From: Owenia fusiformis
Taxonomy: Eukaryota > Annelida > Polychaeta > Sabellida > Oweniidae
Assembly: GCA_903813345.2 (NCBI GenBank)
Contig: CAIIXF020000008.1
Coordinates: 30,072,005-30,136,004 of the forward strand
Direction of reading: 5' to 3'
DNA length: 64,000 bases
Shown here in pieces: positions 13,703-25,817 of the stretch. The notes below the pieces were generated by a model. The model searched no databases, was not told the origin of the DNA, and was given only the letters and a program-made list of their open reading frames with translations. A program made the position numbers and the translations under genes. Numbering within the stretch: the stretch's first letter is position 1; the number at the start of each line of letters is the position of its first letter.

Positions 13703-14707
13703 ATATACAGTAACCTTTCTCTCTTTTGGCACTGGAGAAAAAACAGGCAACAAAACAGCCGAACAATAGTATGAAACATATGATCAATCAACAAAACAGA
13801 ACTGACTTCAAGTCCCAGACATATTAAAGAATTAAGACTAATTTAAATACAATCTCCAATATAAAGTGTCATCTTCATACATATTTACATAGATAAATCC
13901 CACATTGACAGGAGTATGACCACCATATCAATACATCGGTAGCCCACATTCAGCGACGTCCCTTTTTCTGGGCGCGTGACCCAAGCCGATCGTGTGACAC
14001 CACCAAGATTAATGACGCTGTCTGAAATTTTGAGTTTTTTAATTTATCTTTTAATTTGACATGATGGGGCTTATTTTGACATTATATAATGTAGTTTTTG
14101 ATATGATGGACCTAATTGGCCTAGTTTCGTTTCGTTTTTTGTTCGTTTTTCATCAAGACTCCGAACCCATTATCAGTGTAATTTTTGTGAAGTAGATCAA
14201 TTTGGTAGGTCCACGGGCTTGTAGCAAGACTACGCCTATGTTTGTATGCAATGAATAAAGGTGTTAGCAATACTTCGACATTTTCATTTGCCTTGATTTA
14301 CATTCGTATCTATTATTCAACCATAGCTTTATTGTTTTAAAATGGTTAAACCATACCATCGTAATATGTATGTGATTCAATCATTGCATTGTTCTGTGTT
14401 TTGTATTTCAACCATGCCGTCCCATGCCGCATGGTAGATAGTGTTTTTTTGGTACACTGACAGGCATACTATCCTTATATATGAGGAGGTTTCTGGTTTG
14501 CATTTCTTTCTATCCTGAAAATTTTAAATAAGGAGACATGACAATTCGACACTGTCTCTTTCCATAACTCCTTGATGTCTAGTGGGATAAGACATGCGTC
14601 AATGAGCAATATAGACGACAGTCGAACAATAGGCCACTAATTCACTTTAAGACTCGTTTGTTGAGTTATCTGGACGAGCAATCATCGATAAATCTCTCTC
14701 ATTTTAG

Positions 14708-14807
14708 CTTCTTTTCTGGATTTACCCTTACAAATTGACCCACCGGCTACACTCCCCCATGGATCGTTTTCACTTATTCAGAGGACGTTGTATCATACTT
14801 GTTCCTG
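14708..14807 (+). CDS. candidate exon of an unidentified plus-strand gene (first one found)
   Basis: Strong acceptor (pyrimidine run ending TTTTAG, AG at 14706-14707), 100 nt at close to 50% G+C in an AT-rich setting. Phase-1 entry, phase-2 exit. It encodes about 32 residues including DPPATLPHGSFSLIQRTLYH. The donor (GTACTT) is weak. The phase-2 exit fits the next candidate exon at 15063, where the joined codon is TGT. Another frame is also open here, so the reading frame rests on the phase chain. An earlier exon may be 10346-10418, whose phase-1 end would fit, but its acceptor is poor. Confidence 0.3.
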
Positions 14808-15062
14808 GTACTTTATATCGCAATTTACTTTGTGTTCCTTTTATCATTAATATAAAATATTTATAGAAAATAAGAACAATGAAACTCATGAATTTAAATG
14901 GCAATATAATATTGTTAAGGTATGGTGATATTTTTAAGCCCCATAATCACTATTGAATCGATGCCATGGGATCAAGTAGAGTTTACGACAAGAGTAATTG
15001 AAAGTTTCATCCTCTACTAATCCCTTTACATTGAGACAGACAATATATTTCCCTTGTTTAAG

Positions 15063-15180
15063 TTATGGTGGAATTCACCCTCACACGCCACTTCAACCAG
15101 ACAAAAACCTGCACACCAAGTCAAAAGCTTTCCTCAAATCGAAAAAACGACAACCATATGACAAAGTCCAACCGGTGCAC
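15063..15180 (+). CDS. candidate exon of the unidentified plus-strand gene
   Basis: 118 nt; acceptor AG at 15061-15062 after a pyrimidine run, donor GTATGA at 15181. Phase-2 entry and phase-0 exit. The 39 full codons give a basic, Pro/His/Lys-rich segment (for example KSKAFLKSKKRQPYDKVQP), probably disordered. G+C is about 47%. The next candidate exon begins in phase 0 at 19638, so the chain is consistent. The intron between them carries the 3.3-kb transposon-like element at 15786-19117. Product not recognised. Confidence 0.33.
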
Positions 15181-15785
15181 GTATGAAATAAATCCTATTC
15201 CGCGTTTGAGGAAGTAAAGCAAAACATGTTATTGTTATAAACATGACGACATTTTTATTTGCAAGAGTAATAAGATGACAATAGAAATTATGAGAATAAG
15301 AAATACAAAGTCGTAGTTGATCTCTCTATTAAAACCTCATCAAATTCTAATTAATGATCTTATTAGCTAATTATCCAATTTTCACATTGGAAGTTTCTTT
15401 CGTTTCTTTTATTTTCGCAATTGTAAAGTTAAACTAATTAAAACACACCCAAAGATAAATAAAACCTGATACTTCTGAATGGATCTTAGATCTCAAGAAT
15501 ATAAGTGAACGTGAATGTCCCATAAAAAGTAGTTTGTATGAATGACCACTTTTTCTATAAAAACAGAACATGAGAAACTTTGATAACTGTTATTTTAGAA
15601 TTTGATTTAAAAAGCCTTTACATGTGTGGGCAAATTATTGTACAGTTATTATTCAAATGAATTATTCTCACATTGGTATATACAGTTAGAAAAGAAATTG
15701 AAAATTTAATGAAAAGAATTGAACGAGATTAGATTGAATATCCACCTGTGTGCTGAATCGAATTTTACTGATAGGTTTTATATTA

Positions 15786-18700
15786 CACTTGGTAAAAATG
15801 TAAAAATAATATAGAATAAAATGTTTAATATACTGCAAAATAAGTTGCATTAAGAGAGAATCATAGAGAATATTTTTTCCAGTATAATAGGCAGTTATTT
15901 TTTGTATTATAGCGGAAAAAAATATAATACGAATTTTGAAGAATTATTTTTGATTTAATAATATTATTCGTGTATTATTTAAAGGGAACAACATATAATA
16001 CCATATAATATAGAATAATATTTTTGTCAGGAGCAAATAATATGTTGGCATCTGCAATCAAAAACCGATTATACGCGTTTATTTTCGAGCCGTAAATCCC
16101 TAATTACTCAATTCCTATGAAATGAGTTTCATTCATACTTATACTTAAGTAATTAATCCGTTTGTTATGGTTAATGGATTAATCTCTACAGCTGATGGCT
16201 CTAAAAAATTCCACAAAAATAATTTGCAGAATAAGTTTTTACATATATATTTGATTGGATAATGTCCCTCATGTTATGATTAACATTGTGTTAAATTTTT
16301 GATTCAATCAATTAATTCATTGTAAAGTTAATTTTTGAATTTTTAATTAATTGGTTTTCCTCACATTTTTATTCCATTGTTTCTCTGTCACATTAGGTTT
16401 TTGGCAAACAACTCTTAAATCCCCCTCTTACACAGATACAAACAACCACCTGTATTCACTTCGCCAACAAAAAACAGTCATGACACAGAACTGCTCAATA
16501 ATTAATAAACACATTACGCATTTTATACAGAACCATACTTAAGGACCCCCCTCCCTGTGGCCAACGATTCTTTCAAATTCATATAGTTTTTCAACATTCA
16601 CATACATGTATTGACATTCCAGAGCAATATAATAAGTCAAACTTTAATCCCTAATTATTCAATTTCTATGATTTGAGTTTTGTTCACACTGATAAATAAT
16701 CAGTTTGTTAGAGTTAATGGATTAATTTCTACAGCCGATGGTTCTAATTTCAACCAAAAAATAATTTGCAAATTTAGTTTTTCATATTTATTTGATCGTA
16801 TAATGTCCCTTATGTTATAATTAACATTGTGTTAAAATTTGGATTTAATTGATTGACTCAATGGAAAGTTAATTTTTAATCAATGGCTTTCCTCACATTT
16901 TTACTCCATTTGGTTTCCTCACAATTTAAATCAATAGTTTCTCTGTCAAATTAAGCTTACAACAAACAAGACTTAAAGCCCTCTCTTACACAGACACAAA
17001 CACCTTTATTCACTTCACAAACAACACAAAACATTGATGACACGAAACTGCTCTATATTATTACATTACAAATTTGATACAGGTCCATGGCAAGGAAGGG
17101 GGGGGGTGGTCGTTGGGTTCGAGTAAATCACCCTCCCCCTTGCCAAAATTCTTTCAAAATCCTATTATCAATTGTGAACCCTTGGTATGTTTTGAAAATT
17201 GATCCCCTTGGCTAAAACTTATTACAAGCCTGTAATATATTGTATGTTTTGCTCCAATTTTTCTGACAAATCACTGATAATAAATAAGGAAACGTCCATT
17301 AGGTTAACCGATATAAGTGGTGTTAATCCATGCTAAAACAAAATAAGAACTTGTATTCTCTCACATTTCACAATTCGTGTGTTTTCTGTTATCCATATAA
17401 TATCTGAGATATAAACCGGGGATATCCCGGGAGGGGGGATATAAACATCAGATTAGTACATGATGTTATACATTTGTTTCTACTACAATTGGATCATTTC
17501 TTTTTATTACAACTTTCTTTGTTTTCCATTTCCAAATACATATATTCAAAAGGTGCAAGATTCGGTATGTTTAGTTGTTTGATAATGAAAATAAAGAAGT
17601 GGGCACAATTTAATGTTTCATCTGACAAAGCAATGATTACGCTTTGAGCAAATTGGTGCATGGTAGAACAAACTGATGTAAATAACATATTGACATACAG
17701 CATGTCAGAGCAATATGATAAGTAAAATGTTAATCCCTAATTATTTAATTTCTTTAATATGAGCTTCATTAACACTGACAACTAATCCGTTTGTTGGAGA
17801 CAATGGATTAATTTCCTACAGTCAACAGTTCTGAGTTCCACAAAAAAATTATTTGAAAATTAAGTTTTTCATATTTATTTGATTGTATAATGCCCCTTAT
17901 GTTATGATTAACATTGTGTTAAAATTTGGATTTAATTGATTGACTCAACGGAGAGTTAAGTTTTAATCAATGGGTTTCCACTCCATTGTTTCTCTGCCAC
18001 ATTAAGTTTACAACAAACAACATTTAAGGCCCCCTCTTACACAGAGTGAGACACAAACAACCACCTGTATTCACTTTGCCAACCACAAAAATAGTCTTGA
18101 CACAGAACTGCTCAATTTTTCAGTTAAATACAAGTACATTACGCCTTTTATACAGGCCCGTACCTATCGAGTAACGATCCCCTCCCCTTGGCCAACAATT
18201 CTTTCAAAATCATGCAGATTTTCACCATTCACATACATGTATTGATGTCAGAGCAATATAAGTAATACCTTAATCCCTAAGTTTTTTCAATTTCTATGAA
18301 ATGAGTTTTGTTCACTGATAACTAATCCGTTTGTTAGAGTTAATGGATTAATATCTAGAACTGATTCTTCTAATTTCCACAAAAAATAATAATTTGCAAA
18401 TTAAGTTTTTCATATTTATTTGATGGTATAGTGTCCCTCTTTCTACGATTAACATTGTGTTAAAATTTGGATTGAATTGATTAACTCATCAGAAAGTTAA
18501 TTTTTTGATTTTTAATTGATGACTTTTCTTCACATGTTTACTCCATTGTTAACATTAATTTTAATCAAATTAAATTTATTAATTTCTTCTAAATATTTAT
18601 TTTGTAAATATGATTCAAATAGAAATAGAACAATCAAAATAAAATGTATGTGTGACATTTGTAAGTAATGGAGATGAGAAGGCCAGTAGAACGGTTAATC

Positions 18701-19117
18701 CTATTAACTGCCATGCTGTGCATTCTTTGTTTTGTTTGGTTAAGTAATTAACCAGATGGATTGTACATCAAGTTGGGCGAGAATAATCGCGTATAATATT
18801 TTTTAGAACCCAAATAATACAATATAATTTGATATATTCTGTTCAGATTGGAAAATACAAGAAAATAATATTTTTTAGAATAGAAAAAAATTCTAAATAA
18901 ACTGCAATCATCATATTTGGATCTCGCTTATTTCTAATTATATTATATTAATCTCTATATAATAGAGTATATTTTGCTGATTATATTTTTTTCCTTCATA
19001 ATATAATATAATAATTACAATACTGAATGGAAATACTGTATTATTACGCATCTTTTTACACAAATATCCGAAAATAAAACATCTTTTTATATATTATTTT
19101 ATTGATTTCACCAAGTG
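15786..19117. mobile_element. 3.3-kb transposon-like element: diverged inverted ends enclosing four tandem units
   Basis: Outer ends CACTTGGT (15786) and ACCAAGTG (19110-19117) are inverted, followed inward by AT-rich arms that match imperfectly in inverted order: GGAAAAAAATATAAT at 15914-15928 against its complement at 18980-18994, and ATTATACGCG near 16067 against its complement near 18789. TTA flanks both ends (15783-15785, 19118-19120), which would suit a 3-bp Harbinger-type duplication but is easily chance here. The core is about four copies of a 0.54-0.55-kb unit starting at 16093, 16645, 17731 and 18271 (the last truncated). No transposase frame was seen. Confidence 0.65.
17075..17230. 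mobile_element. copy of the CAGGCCCGTAGCC-type MITE nested in the tandem unit
   Basis: Within the second core unit of the 3.3-kb element, sequence from ACAGGTCCATGG through a G run to a CCTTGGCTAAAA-like end matches the MITE family seen intact at 21595-21779. Shorter remnants sit at the same place in the first and third units, for example CAGGCCCGTACC near 18155, so the MITE entered before the unit was amplified. Confidence 0.55.
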
Positions 19118-19637
19118 TTAAGGGTCTGTTATGATTCTGAAAAAATCTCAAGATTTATTTTGCGACTTGAAGTGGGCCTTGGATAGTTTTTGAACGAGTT
19201 ACTGTGGCTCCATCATATCAAACAATAGCAGGCTTAATGAGTTCTCCAGAATGGATAAGTCTTTCAACACACCTGTATTCAACCCTTTTAGGTATAGAAT
19301 CTTCTGTGAAGATAGTACTATGATGTTATAGTGTGTGGTCCTGAGATTTTAGGAAGAGAGTTCAGCTATCTAATTTGACTACCTTTTTGATGTTAGAAAT
19401 AGAGTAATGATGTAATTTGTTGAACATATTTTTCGAAATGATTCTGTTTAATTTGTAAGGGGTATGTCATAGTTTCTATAATATCAGGGAATTTCCCAGC
19501 AAAGGAATGTCATGGTTCTTATGTCTCACGAAAAATAAAGTAAAAGATAGAACAGTTACAGCGAGTATGTCGATATTTATTCAGCACTCAACATCGTCAA
19601 GGAATGTCAGAAAAGTGGGCATTCATTCACATTTCAG

Positions 19638-19744
19638 AGTAAAAGGCTTCACATAAGAGAGACCACCAACACCATGTTTCCATCGTTATTCCCTCATTCC
19701 GAAACATTCACGGATACAAGTGTCCATGGCGACCCAGAATTATG
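19638..19744 (+). CDS. candidate exon of the unidentified plus-strand gene
   Basis: 107 nt, phase-0 entry, phase-2 exit; acceptor ends CATTTCAG (AG at 19636-19637). It encodes 35 residues including FPSLFPHSETFTDTSVHGDP. Local G+C is about 45%. The donor GTTAAA is poor and is the weakest part of the call. The split codon joins the next exon as TGG (Trp). Confidence 0.33.
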
Positions 19745-21219
19745 GTTAAATTCATATTAGCATTAGTGCAAGTGACAAACCGTTTATTATAATGGTCGCG
19801 ACGGTATATATCATAATCTTGCCTCTTCCCTCAGATCTGGAACGTCTGTCTCTCCAATAATTCATTTTCATAATTGTTTAGTTTCTCGTGAGAAATTCTA
19901 AATTTCTTAGATTGATTAAATTCTAAATTATCACCGTTAATTTTTAGATCTAATTGACTACTGCAAAAAAGTCAGGCAATATTTTATGTGTTTTTTCTCA
20001 AAAGTAGCGCTAAAGATTACGATTATGTGAATAAGGACAATGAAGCGTTTCAATTAATGCTTTTTAGACATGATTTAGATTAGAAATTCTTTTGTTTCAA
20101 TCATGTATGTAATACATTACAACACAATACGCAATTCTAAAGGATTAACTCCAAAGGAACGTGTGCTAAACTCAAAGTAGTGAATTTTACTTTTAATCCC
20201 CTGAGTAAAACGATGGAGTTACCACAGCAACCAAGACAAAAAATTGATGTTTTGACGACCTTTGAAATATTGGAATCCACGATGGTGATAATGAGAAAAC
20301 TAGAAGTATGAAAGAAATTGAGAGTTCGTGCCTTTATGAAAAGGTGCGTCAAAAACAACACACCTTCGAGATTAAAAACTGGCTGTGTAATCCCTACACT
20401 TTTAACTATAATATGCTTGTAATTAATCAACTCTTTGGGACATCCAAGAGAAACTTTCTTGAAAAAGTAACTGACAGCGAGTGGTAATTAAATAATAAAG
20501 AAAGAGAAAGAAAAGTTAACGTATATTAGATGTACATTGGAAAGGCGGACAATGACAAGGTTGCTCGTGTTGAGGGCTCACCTATTAAAGTGGTATCAAC
20601 CTTTTCAAAATAGAATTACATTTTTTAATTGCTCAATGGCTCGATATGGTTATTCAAAGTCGGTATTCTGTTTTCTCAATGCAATTCCCCATGTTCGGAA
20701 GTTTTAATATGTGTAAATTATAGTTTTCAATTTATTGTGTCTTTGTCTGGGGGCTTTTCAACAAAGCTACCTTCAGTTGTTGGGATGATCCGCTAATCAT
20801 TCAACATAACCCTAAAACTTATGTTTTGTTGTTGATCCCATCCCGTATGGTTGGTGATTAAAATGTTTTACCAATATGGTTAAACTTTTCAGACAAATCA
20901 TTCATTTAACTTTTGTTTGCAACCATATGGTTTTGGAATGGTTTTGTATAATTATTCAGGTTTATAGGGGTCTGGTTTGGTTTGTATTTTGTCAAATGGC
21001 ATCATTGCATTTGTTACATATCTTAGACATGACAGTCTCATGTCTACCCATACAAAAAGAAAGCTCATGGGGCAAATTAACACAACCGCTATAAACCATA
21101 ACAGTAACAGTACCAAAACTCTTAAATTACTAGGATAGAATATGTATAATTCATGAAGTCTGTCAAAACATGAACAGAAATTCCGAATTGAATGAATTAT
21201 CACCACGATAAGAAGACAA

Positions 21220-21500
21220 CTGTTGACGTGATATGTGATCGCAGTCGTTACCGCAAAACCCTAACTGATGTGAAGCAATCAAAGAGGCAACCACGTGTAA
21301 ACGTTCTGTTCTACCGAGAGCGTTCCCTTCCACACGTTCACCAACGCAGACATACTGATACTTCATGAGGTCTCGTTCCATTCCTTTCTCTATGAATCAA
21401 TTTCAGGTGATCTGAAGGGTTACCACAAACCGTAATGTTATGAAGCAACTGAGATGGCAACCGAGTTGATATATTTCGTCCTCGCGTAAATGGTCGAATC
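21220..21500. repeat. degenerate direct duplication, about 180-bp period
   Basis: The segment GTGATC...GTTACC(G/A)CAAA...ATG(T)GAAGCAA...GGCAACC occurs near 21228 and again near 21408 with about 70% similarity by eye. The open frames on the minus strand here follow from the relatively high G+C; no protein family is recognised. Confidence 0.5.
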
Positions 21501-21594
21501 TTAAGAGAAACTGATGCTACATGTGTTGATTTGAGTAAAATACTTGAAAGGAGCGCGTGTTTCCTCCAAGGCAGATGGATTATAACGGTAGTGT

Positions 21595-21779
21595 CAGGCC
21601 CGTAGTCAACTTTTGCCAAGGGGGTTCACTTTTTAAAAGATTCCAGGGGGATTCACTTTTGACAATCTTGGTCCACAAATGACGAAAATCACTTAGAAAG
21701 TGCTCATAATGGTGAAAAACTGCATGATTTTTAAAGAATTTTTGGCCAGGGGGTTCGCTTGAATCCATTGATGGGCCTG
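21595..21779. mobile_element. 185-bp MITE, CAGGCCCGTAG ends, 5-bp target duplication
   Basis: Begins CAGGCCCGTAG and ends GGGCCTG; flanked on both sides by AGTGT (21590-21594, 21780-21784). The interior has two GGGGGTTC blocks and a segment shared with 47330-47540 and 49010-49168. It is non-coding. Confidence 0.85.
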
Positions 21780-21917
21780 AGTGTTATTGGGTTATTGTTA
21801 CGTGTCTACGATCATTATGACCTACATTATAGTGTAAATATGCAGGAAATGATGAACAAAGCACAATGAGAACCAGATACATTACATTACATTCAAGCCA
21901 CTAATACCCTCAACACT

Positions 21918-22499
21918 AGCAATAATATCAATATCATCGTGGATAATGCATCTTTGACTTCCAAGATGGTTATAACACACCTAAGTTGGAGCAATTGTAA
22001 CCTTGTGAAACACGAGCAATAATATCAATATCATCGTGGATAATGCATCTTTGAATTCCAAGATGGTTATAACACGCCTAAGTTGGAGCAATTGTAACCT
22101 TGTGAAACACGAGCAATAATATCAATATCATCGTGGATAATGCATCTTTGAATTCCAAGATGGTTATAACACGCCTAAGTTGGAGCAATTGTAACCTTGT
22201 GAAACACGAGCAATAATATCAATATCATCGTGGATATTGCATCTTTGAATTCCAAGATGGTTATAACACGCCTAAGTTGGAGCAATTGTAACCTTGTGAA
22301 ACACGAGCAATAATATCAATATCATCGTGGATAATGCATCTTTGAATTCCAAGATGGTTATAACACGCCTAAGTTGGAGCAATTGTAACCTTGTGAAACA
22401 CGAGCAATAATATCAATATCATCGTGGATAATGCATCTTTGACTTCCAAGATGGTTATAACACACCTAAGTTGGAACAATTGTAACCTTGTGAATGAAG
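21918..22499. repeat. tandem array, 97-bp unit, six near-identical copies
   Basis: Units start at 21918, 22015, 22112, 22209, 22306 and 22403 with an exact 97-bp period and only one or a few differences each. Each contains CAAGATGGTTATAACAC. Units 1 and 6 share variants (GACTTCC, CACACCTAAG) that differ from units 2-5 (GAATTCC, CACGCCTAAG). Confidence 0.97.
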
Positions 22500-24099
22500 A
22501 TGTGGATCCATTTTACTATCTTATGTCACTGTAGATATGTAGACATACAATTTCGATGTCACTCTTGAAGCTTCACCAATATAACACTAGCTACCACACG
22601 GCAACATTGATGTCAGTTGTGAACACGCAGAGATAAAACGCAAACTATCAAACGCTAAACTGATGCCACTGTTAAGACAGGTCAGATAAAAACTCTAGCT
22701 GCGACCACGGGCTTTCAACTAGATTGAAAGTCCATGCTGTGATACATAAATCCTTTTTCGTGTTACATCTACATCTAGATGTAAACTTGTAATAACCTTG
22801 TCTTACCTGAAGCAAAGCACGAGGTGAAAATATCAATTTTAAACCCAAAATAAGATGACTTGTGTATCAAAATAATTTAATTCCACAAATGATATTTCCC
22901 AGTCAGAATAATAAAACATCGAATCGGTTGTGACTAACACAATTGGAAAACCTGTTAAATCAGCATTCTTCCCCCAAAATATCAGGACCCTGGGACCTCC
23001 ATTATGGCCCATAATAAACCGACAACAATACCTCCAAGCTTCTTCATACAATTGAGTGTTGACGGAGAATAAGTTGAATTAACACATTTTAATTTACCAC
23101 AAACTGTTCTAAAGAAACGTATTCCTGAATCGTATGAAAACATCCTTATGTGAGGCATTCTAAAGAAGAATCGAATGTGTTTGCTAAGCAGCAAGAAGTA
23201 AACAAAACAACAACAAATCATTCTCATCCGAATTTCAACAAGTTGAATTTAGCCTATGGAACAGTCTCTCATATAAAAACATAAAAAGGCATGTCTAATT
23301 TGATTCTTAGTTATTATGAAAATTCATAAAAATTCACGTGCTTCTATAGATTGGACAACGATGCAGGTGTCGCATACCTTTTCGGAGATATAAGTAATGT
23401 CTGACTAATTCCCATATAAAACGTCATCTCAAAATGTTATTGTATTCTCAATATTGCTATGAAATAGACTAAACATTGACAGAGATGTTTTGTGGATTTA
23501 TTCATTATAGTTTCAATTAAACTTTTTATTAGCTGTGTCCAAAACAAGTGCTTTTATTGTAGGTTTGGTTATTTTGATAGCGGTGTCAGATAATGCCCGG
23601 TGTGCTTATCATTAGGGGGTCGACATGAAGGAGGGTGGTGTGTAGCAGGTGCCAAATACAACAGGGGTGGTTTGGTTAGGGTTCGGGTCGGGCCTACTTA
23701 GTGGTTATCCTTGTTAGTTTGGAGAGCTATGAGAGGGTACCTGTCCATATACTTACTTCCTGCTTGTAAGGGCCTATTGTTTTTCATTCAACATACATTT
23801 ATGAGATCATTTCCTCCTTGTTACTAAATGCATATCCAGGTAAAATGTTGTAGATACATTGACTCGTCTCAAGCCTTTGATCTTACCTGGGAGACACTTG
23901 TTCAGCTCGATACAAGCTCATTAGACCATGCATCGCCATTTTAGCATTAACCATTCAAAGCATTTGCAACTGACTGTATTTATCCCGCCTGGCACTTTTG
24001 GCAAAGATGAATAGCAAAGCCCAAATGAAAAGATTTTTAAAAACAGTTCCAAAATCAAGGTTGGACTCCGTGTTCAATTGAATCCTTTTGTTTTTGCAG

Positions 24100-24232
24100 G
24101 GATTCTGCCAACAACCCGTTTATGATGCCAGAATTGAGGTTTGGGCTACAAGAAAACTGGAGTCCTGGTACTCCTGTTAAACAAACGCCGATATTTAAAA
24201 GTGAAAGGAGTGTGAAAGAGTGGGATCGGTAA
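24100..24232 (+). CDS. candidate terminal exon of the unidentified plus-strand gene
   Basis: The acceptor is strong: a long T-rich tract ending TTTTTGCAG, AG at 24098-24099. Of three frames only one stays open to a plausible end, coding 43 residues after the split codon (PFMMPELRFGLQENWSPGTP, then VKQTPIFKSERSVKEWDR) and stopping at TAA 24230-24232. Three Trp and mixed composition look protein-like. A plus-strand AATAAA at 25010-25015 would end a 3' UTR of about 0.8 kb that overlaps the opposite-strand terminal exon at 24480-24684. Family not recognised; the four-exon chain gives about 150 residues with no obvious domain. Confidence 0.42.
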
Positions 24233-24479
24233 TGAATATCAAACAGGCAGTTCATTAGGAGGCCTAACCAGCTTGAATATTTTCTTATGACGTATGAGTA
24301 TGAGGTACGTGCCTGGGAACATTTAAGAGATGTCCAGACGTTGAGGAAACACCAGAAGAAAACCGGAAGAACCCGGAAATGGATAGTCTGTTGTCCATTT
24401 AAACTTGCTCCTTTTAATATCGTGTTCAGTTCAACCATTATGAATTTCTCTTGGCCTGATTTTTTTACATTTTGTTAAA

Positions 24480-24684
24480 CTATCTTTTGTGCGACAACAT
24501 CTTTCTAATATTCTCACTACGTTCCTTCTTTCCCTTGTATTTTATTCTACCACATGACTGCCATGACGTTTGATCTGCGGGTTGGGAGGGATTTTGTTGA
24601 CTTTCAAGAGCCTTGTAGTGTTTGGCTCTGTTGTTTAGCTTAGCCCATTGTGCCAATCCTCTTTTAGCATTGTCTTTTAGTGTA
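24480..24684 (-). CDS. terminal coding exon of the same unidentified minus-strand gene
   Basis: A 205-nt exon ending in TAG (24480-24482). Acceptor AG at 24685-24686 follows a clear pyrimidine tract. It encodes 67 residues after the split Ile codon, beginning TLKDNAKRGLAQWAKLNNRA and ending KMLSHKR; it is strongly basic and charged, with no low complexity. Phase agrees with the exon at 25818-26023, and together they give a 136-residue C-terminal part. A minus-strand ATTAAA at 24413-24418 could end the transcript. Product unknown. A probable exon of a second gene lies just beyond on the opposite strand (24100-24232), so the two genes converge. Confidence 0.55.
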
Positions 24685-25009
24685 CTTAGTGGTTGGAAGA
24701 ATATAAGGGAAGGCGAAATGCATTCTAACATGAATAGGGCTGAGGAACGAGTAAACAACCCCATTGTGGCGGTACAATACTCAAACAATGCCCCAAATAT
24801 CAATCTGTTAACCCATACCACAATTTACGTCAATCGAGGTAAATGGTTCACGAGGTTGCACATTTCTCAAAATTAATTGTTGGTTACGTAAAACTTGTGG
24901 TTCTATGTTTTCTTAGTTGGATTTCTCAGGGTTTTCTGACTATACAAGGCTGTTTTGTAGTTTACAAAGTAAACTGTTGATTTGGCAAAATATTTTAATT
25001 GCCTGTCAT

Positions 25010-25015
25010 AATAAA
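25010..25015 (+). terminator. AATAAA polyadenylation signal candidate for the plus-strand gene
   Basis: Canonical hexamer about 780 nt after the TAA at 24230-24232. The stretch between has higher G+C than usual for the window. Part of that is explained by the opposite-strand exon, so the assignment to this gene is tentative. Confidence 0.3.
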
Positions 25016-25817
25016 CTTTAAACTTGATATTGTTTCTTAATGTACAGCAGCTATAAGTGGCTGATATTGTATTGTGTTAATGCATTCGATAAATTCTAAC
25101 CATTTTTACTAATGCATTAGGCATATACAATTCAGAATAAGAGTATTTGCACTCAAATTAAAATGTCAATTTGTAAGATTTTCTGAAAGATATCTGGTCT
25201 GAAGTATACTGAACTATATGGTATATGTTTCTATTGCGCTCCATCGGGTGATCCTCAGTCTCATGTCCCCCATAATCTATTCTGCAAGGTGATGGGGTGG
25301 GTGTTGCTTTGTTCACTGGTATGCTTAATAGCAAGGAAACTTACATGGGTATATTTGAAGCTTGGGAGATTTCACTTTTGATCTATTTAAAATTTTATTA
25401 AATGATTGTTTTTATTATTTCACGTTATATTCCTGATTTTTTTAACTTCATACGATTATACGTTTACATTTTACTATATTCCACTAACTGGAGATTATAA
25501 AATGAATTTATTTAAATCCATGGTAGTGTTTCTGCACTTAATGAGGATATTATATTATAGGGCCTGATTTCATGTTAATATCATATATTTTCATTTCTTT
25601 ACAGTGACATGTCGACCGGCTGTAGTTTTCCATTCATGAACCATTTTGCAGATTTGTTTCAAACTATCATAGAAAAATTGCTTTTATTTTAATAATGTGT
25701 CTAATACTAAACTCCAGCACGACATCCATTGTATTTGAGGAATATATATTTTGTTACAAATTTATATTTCTTTGAGTAAAAATATGGACGTTGGTGGTAT
25801 TTATATATTTATCTTAC

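Noticed and set aside
18800-19080. Separate AT-rich satellite
   Set aside because: Better explained as the right inverted arm of the 3.3-kb element, since it mirrors 15786-16090.
21918-22499. CRISPR-like direct repeats
   Set aside because: The repeats are contiguous with no unique spacers; it is a plain tandem array in a eukaryotic genome.
24055-24438. 127-codon minus-strand frame starting with ATG
   Set aside because: Hydrophobic and unrecognised; it overlaps the better-supported plus-strand terminal exon 24100-24232 and probable 3' UTR.
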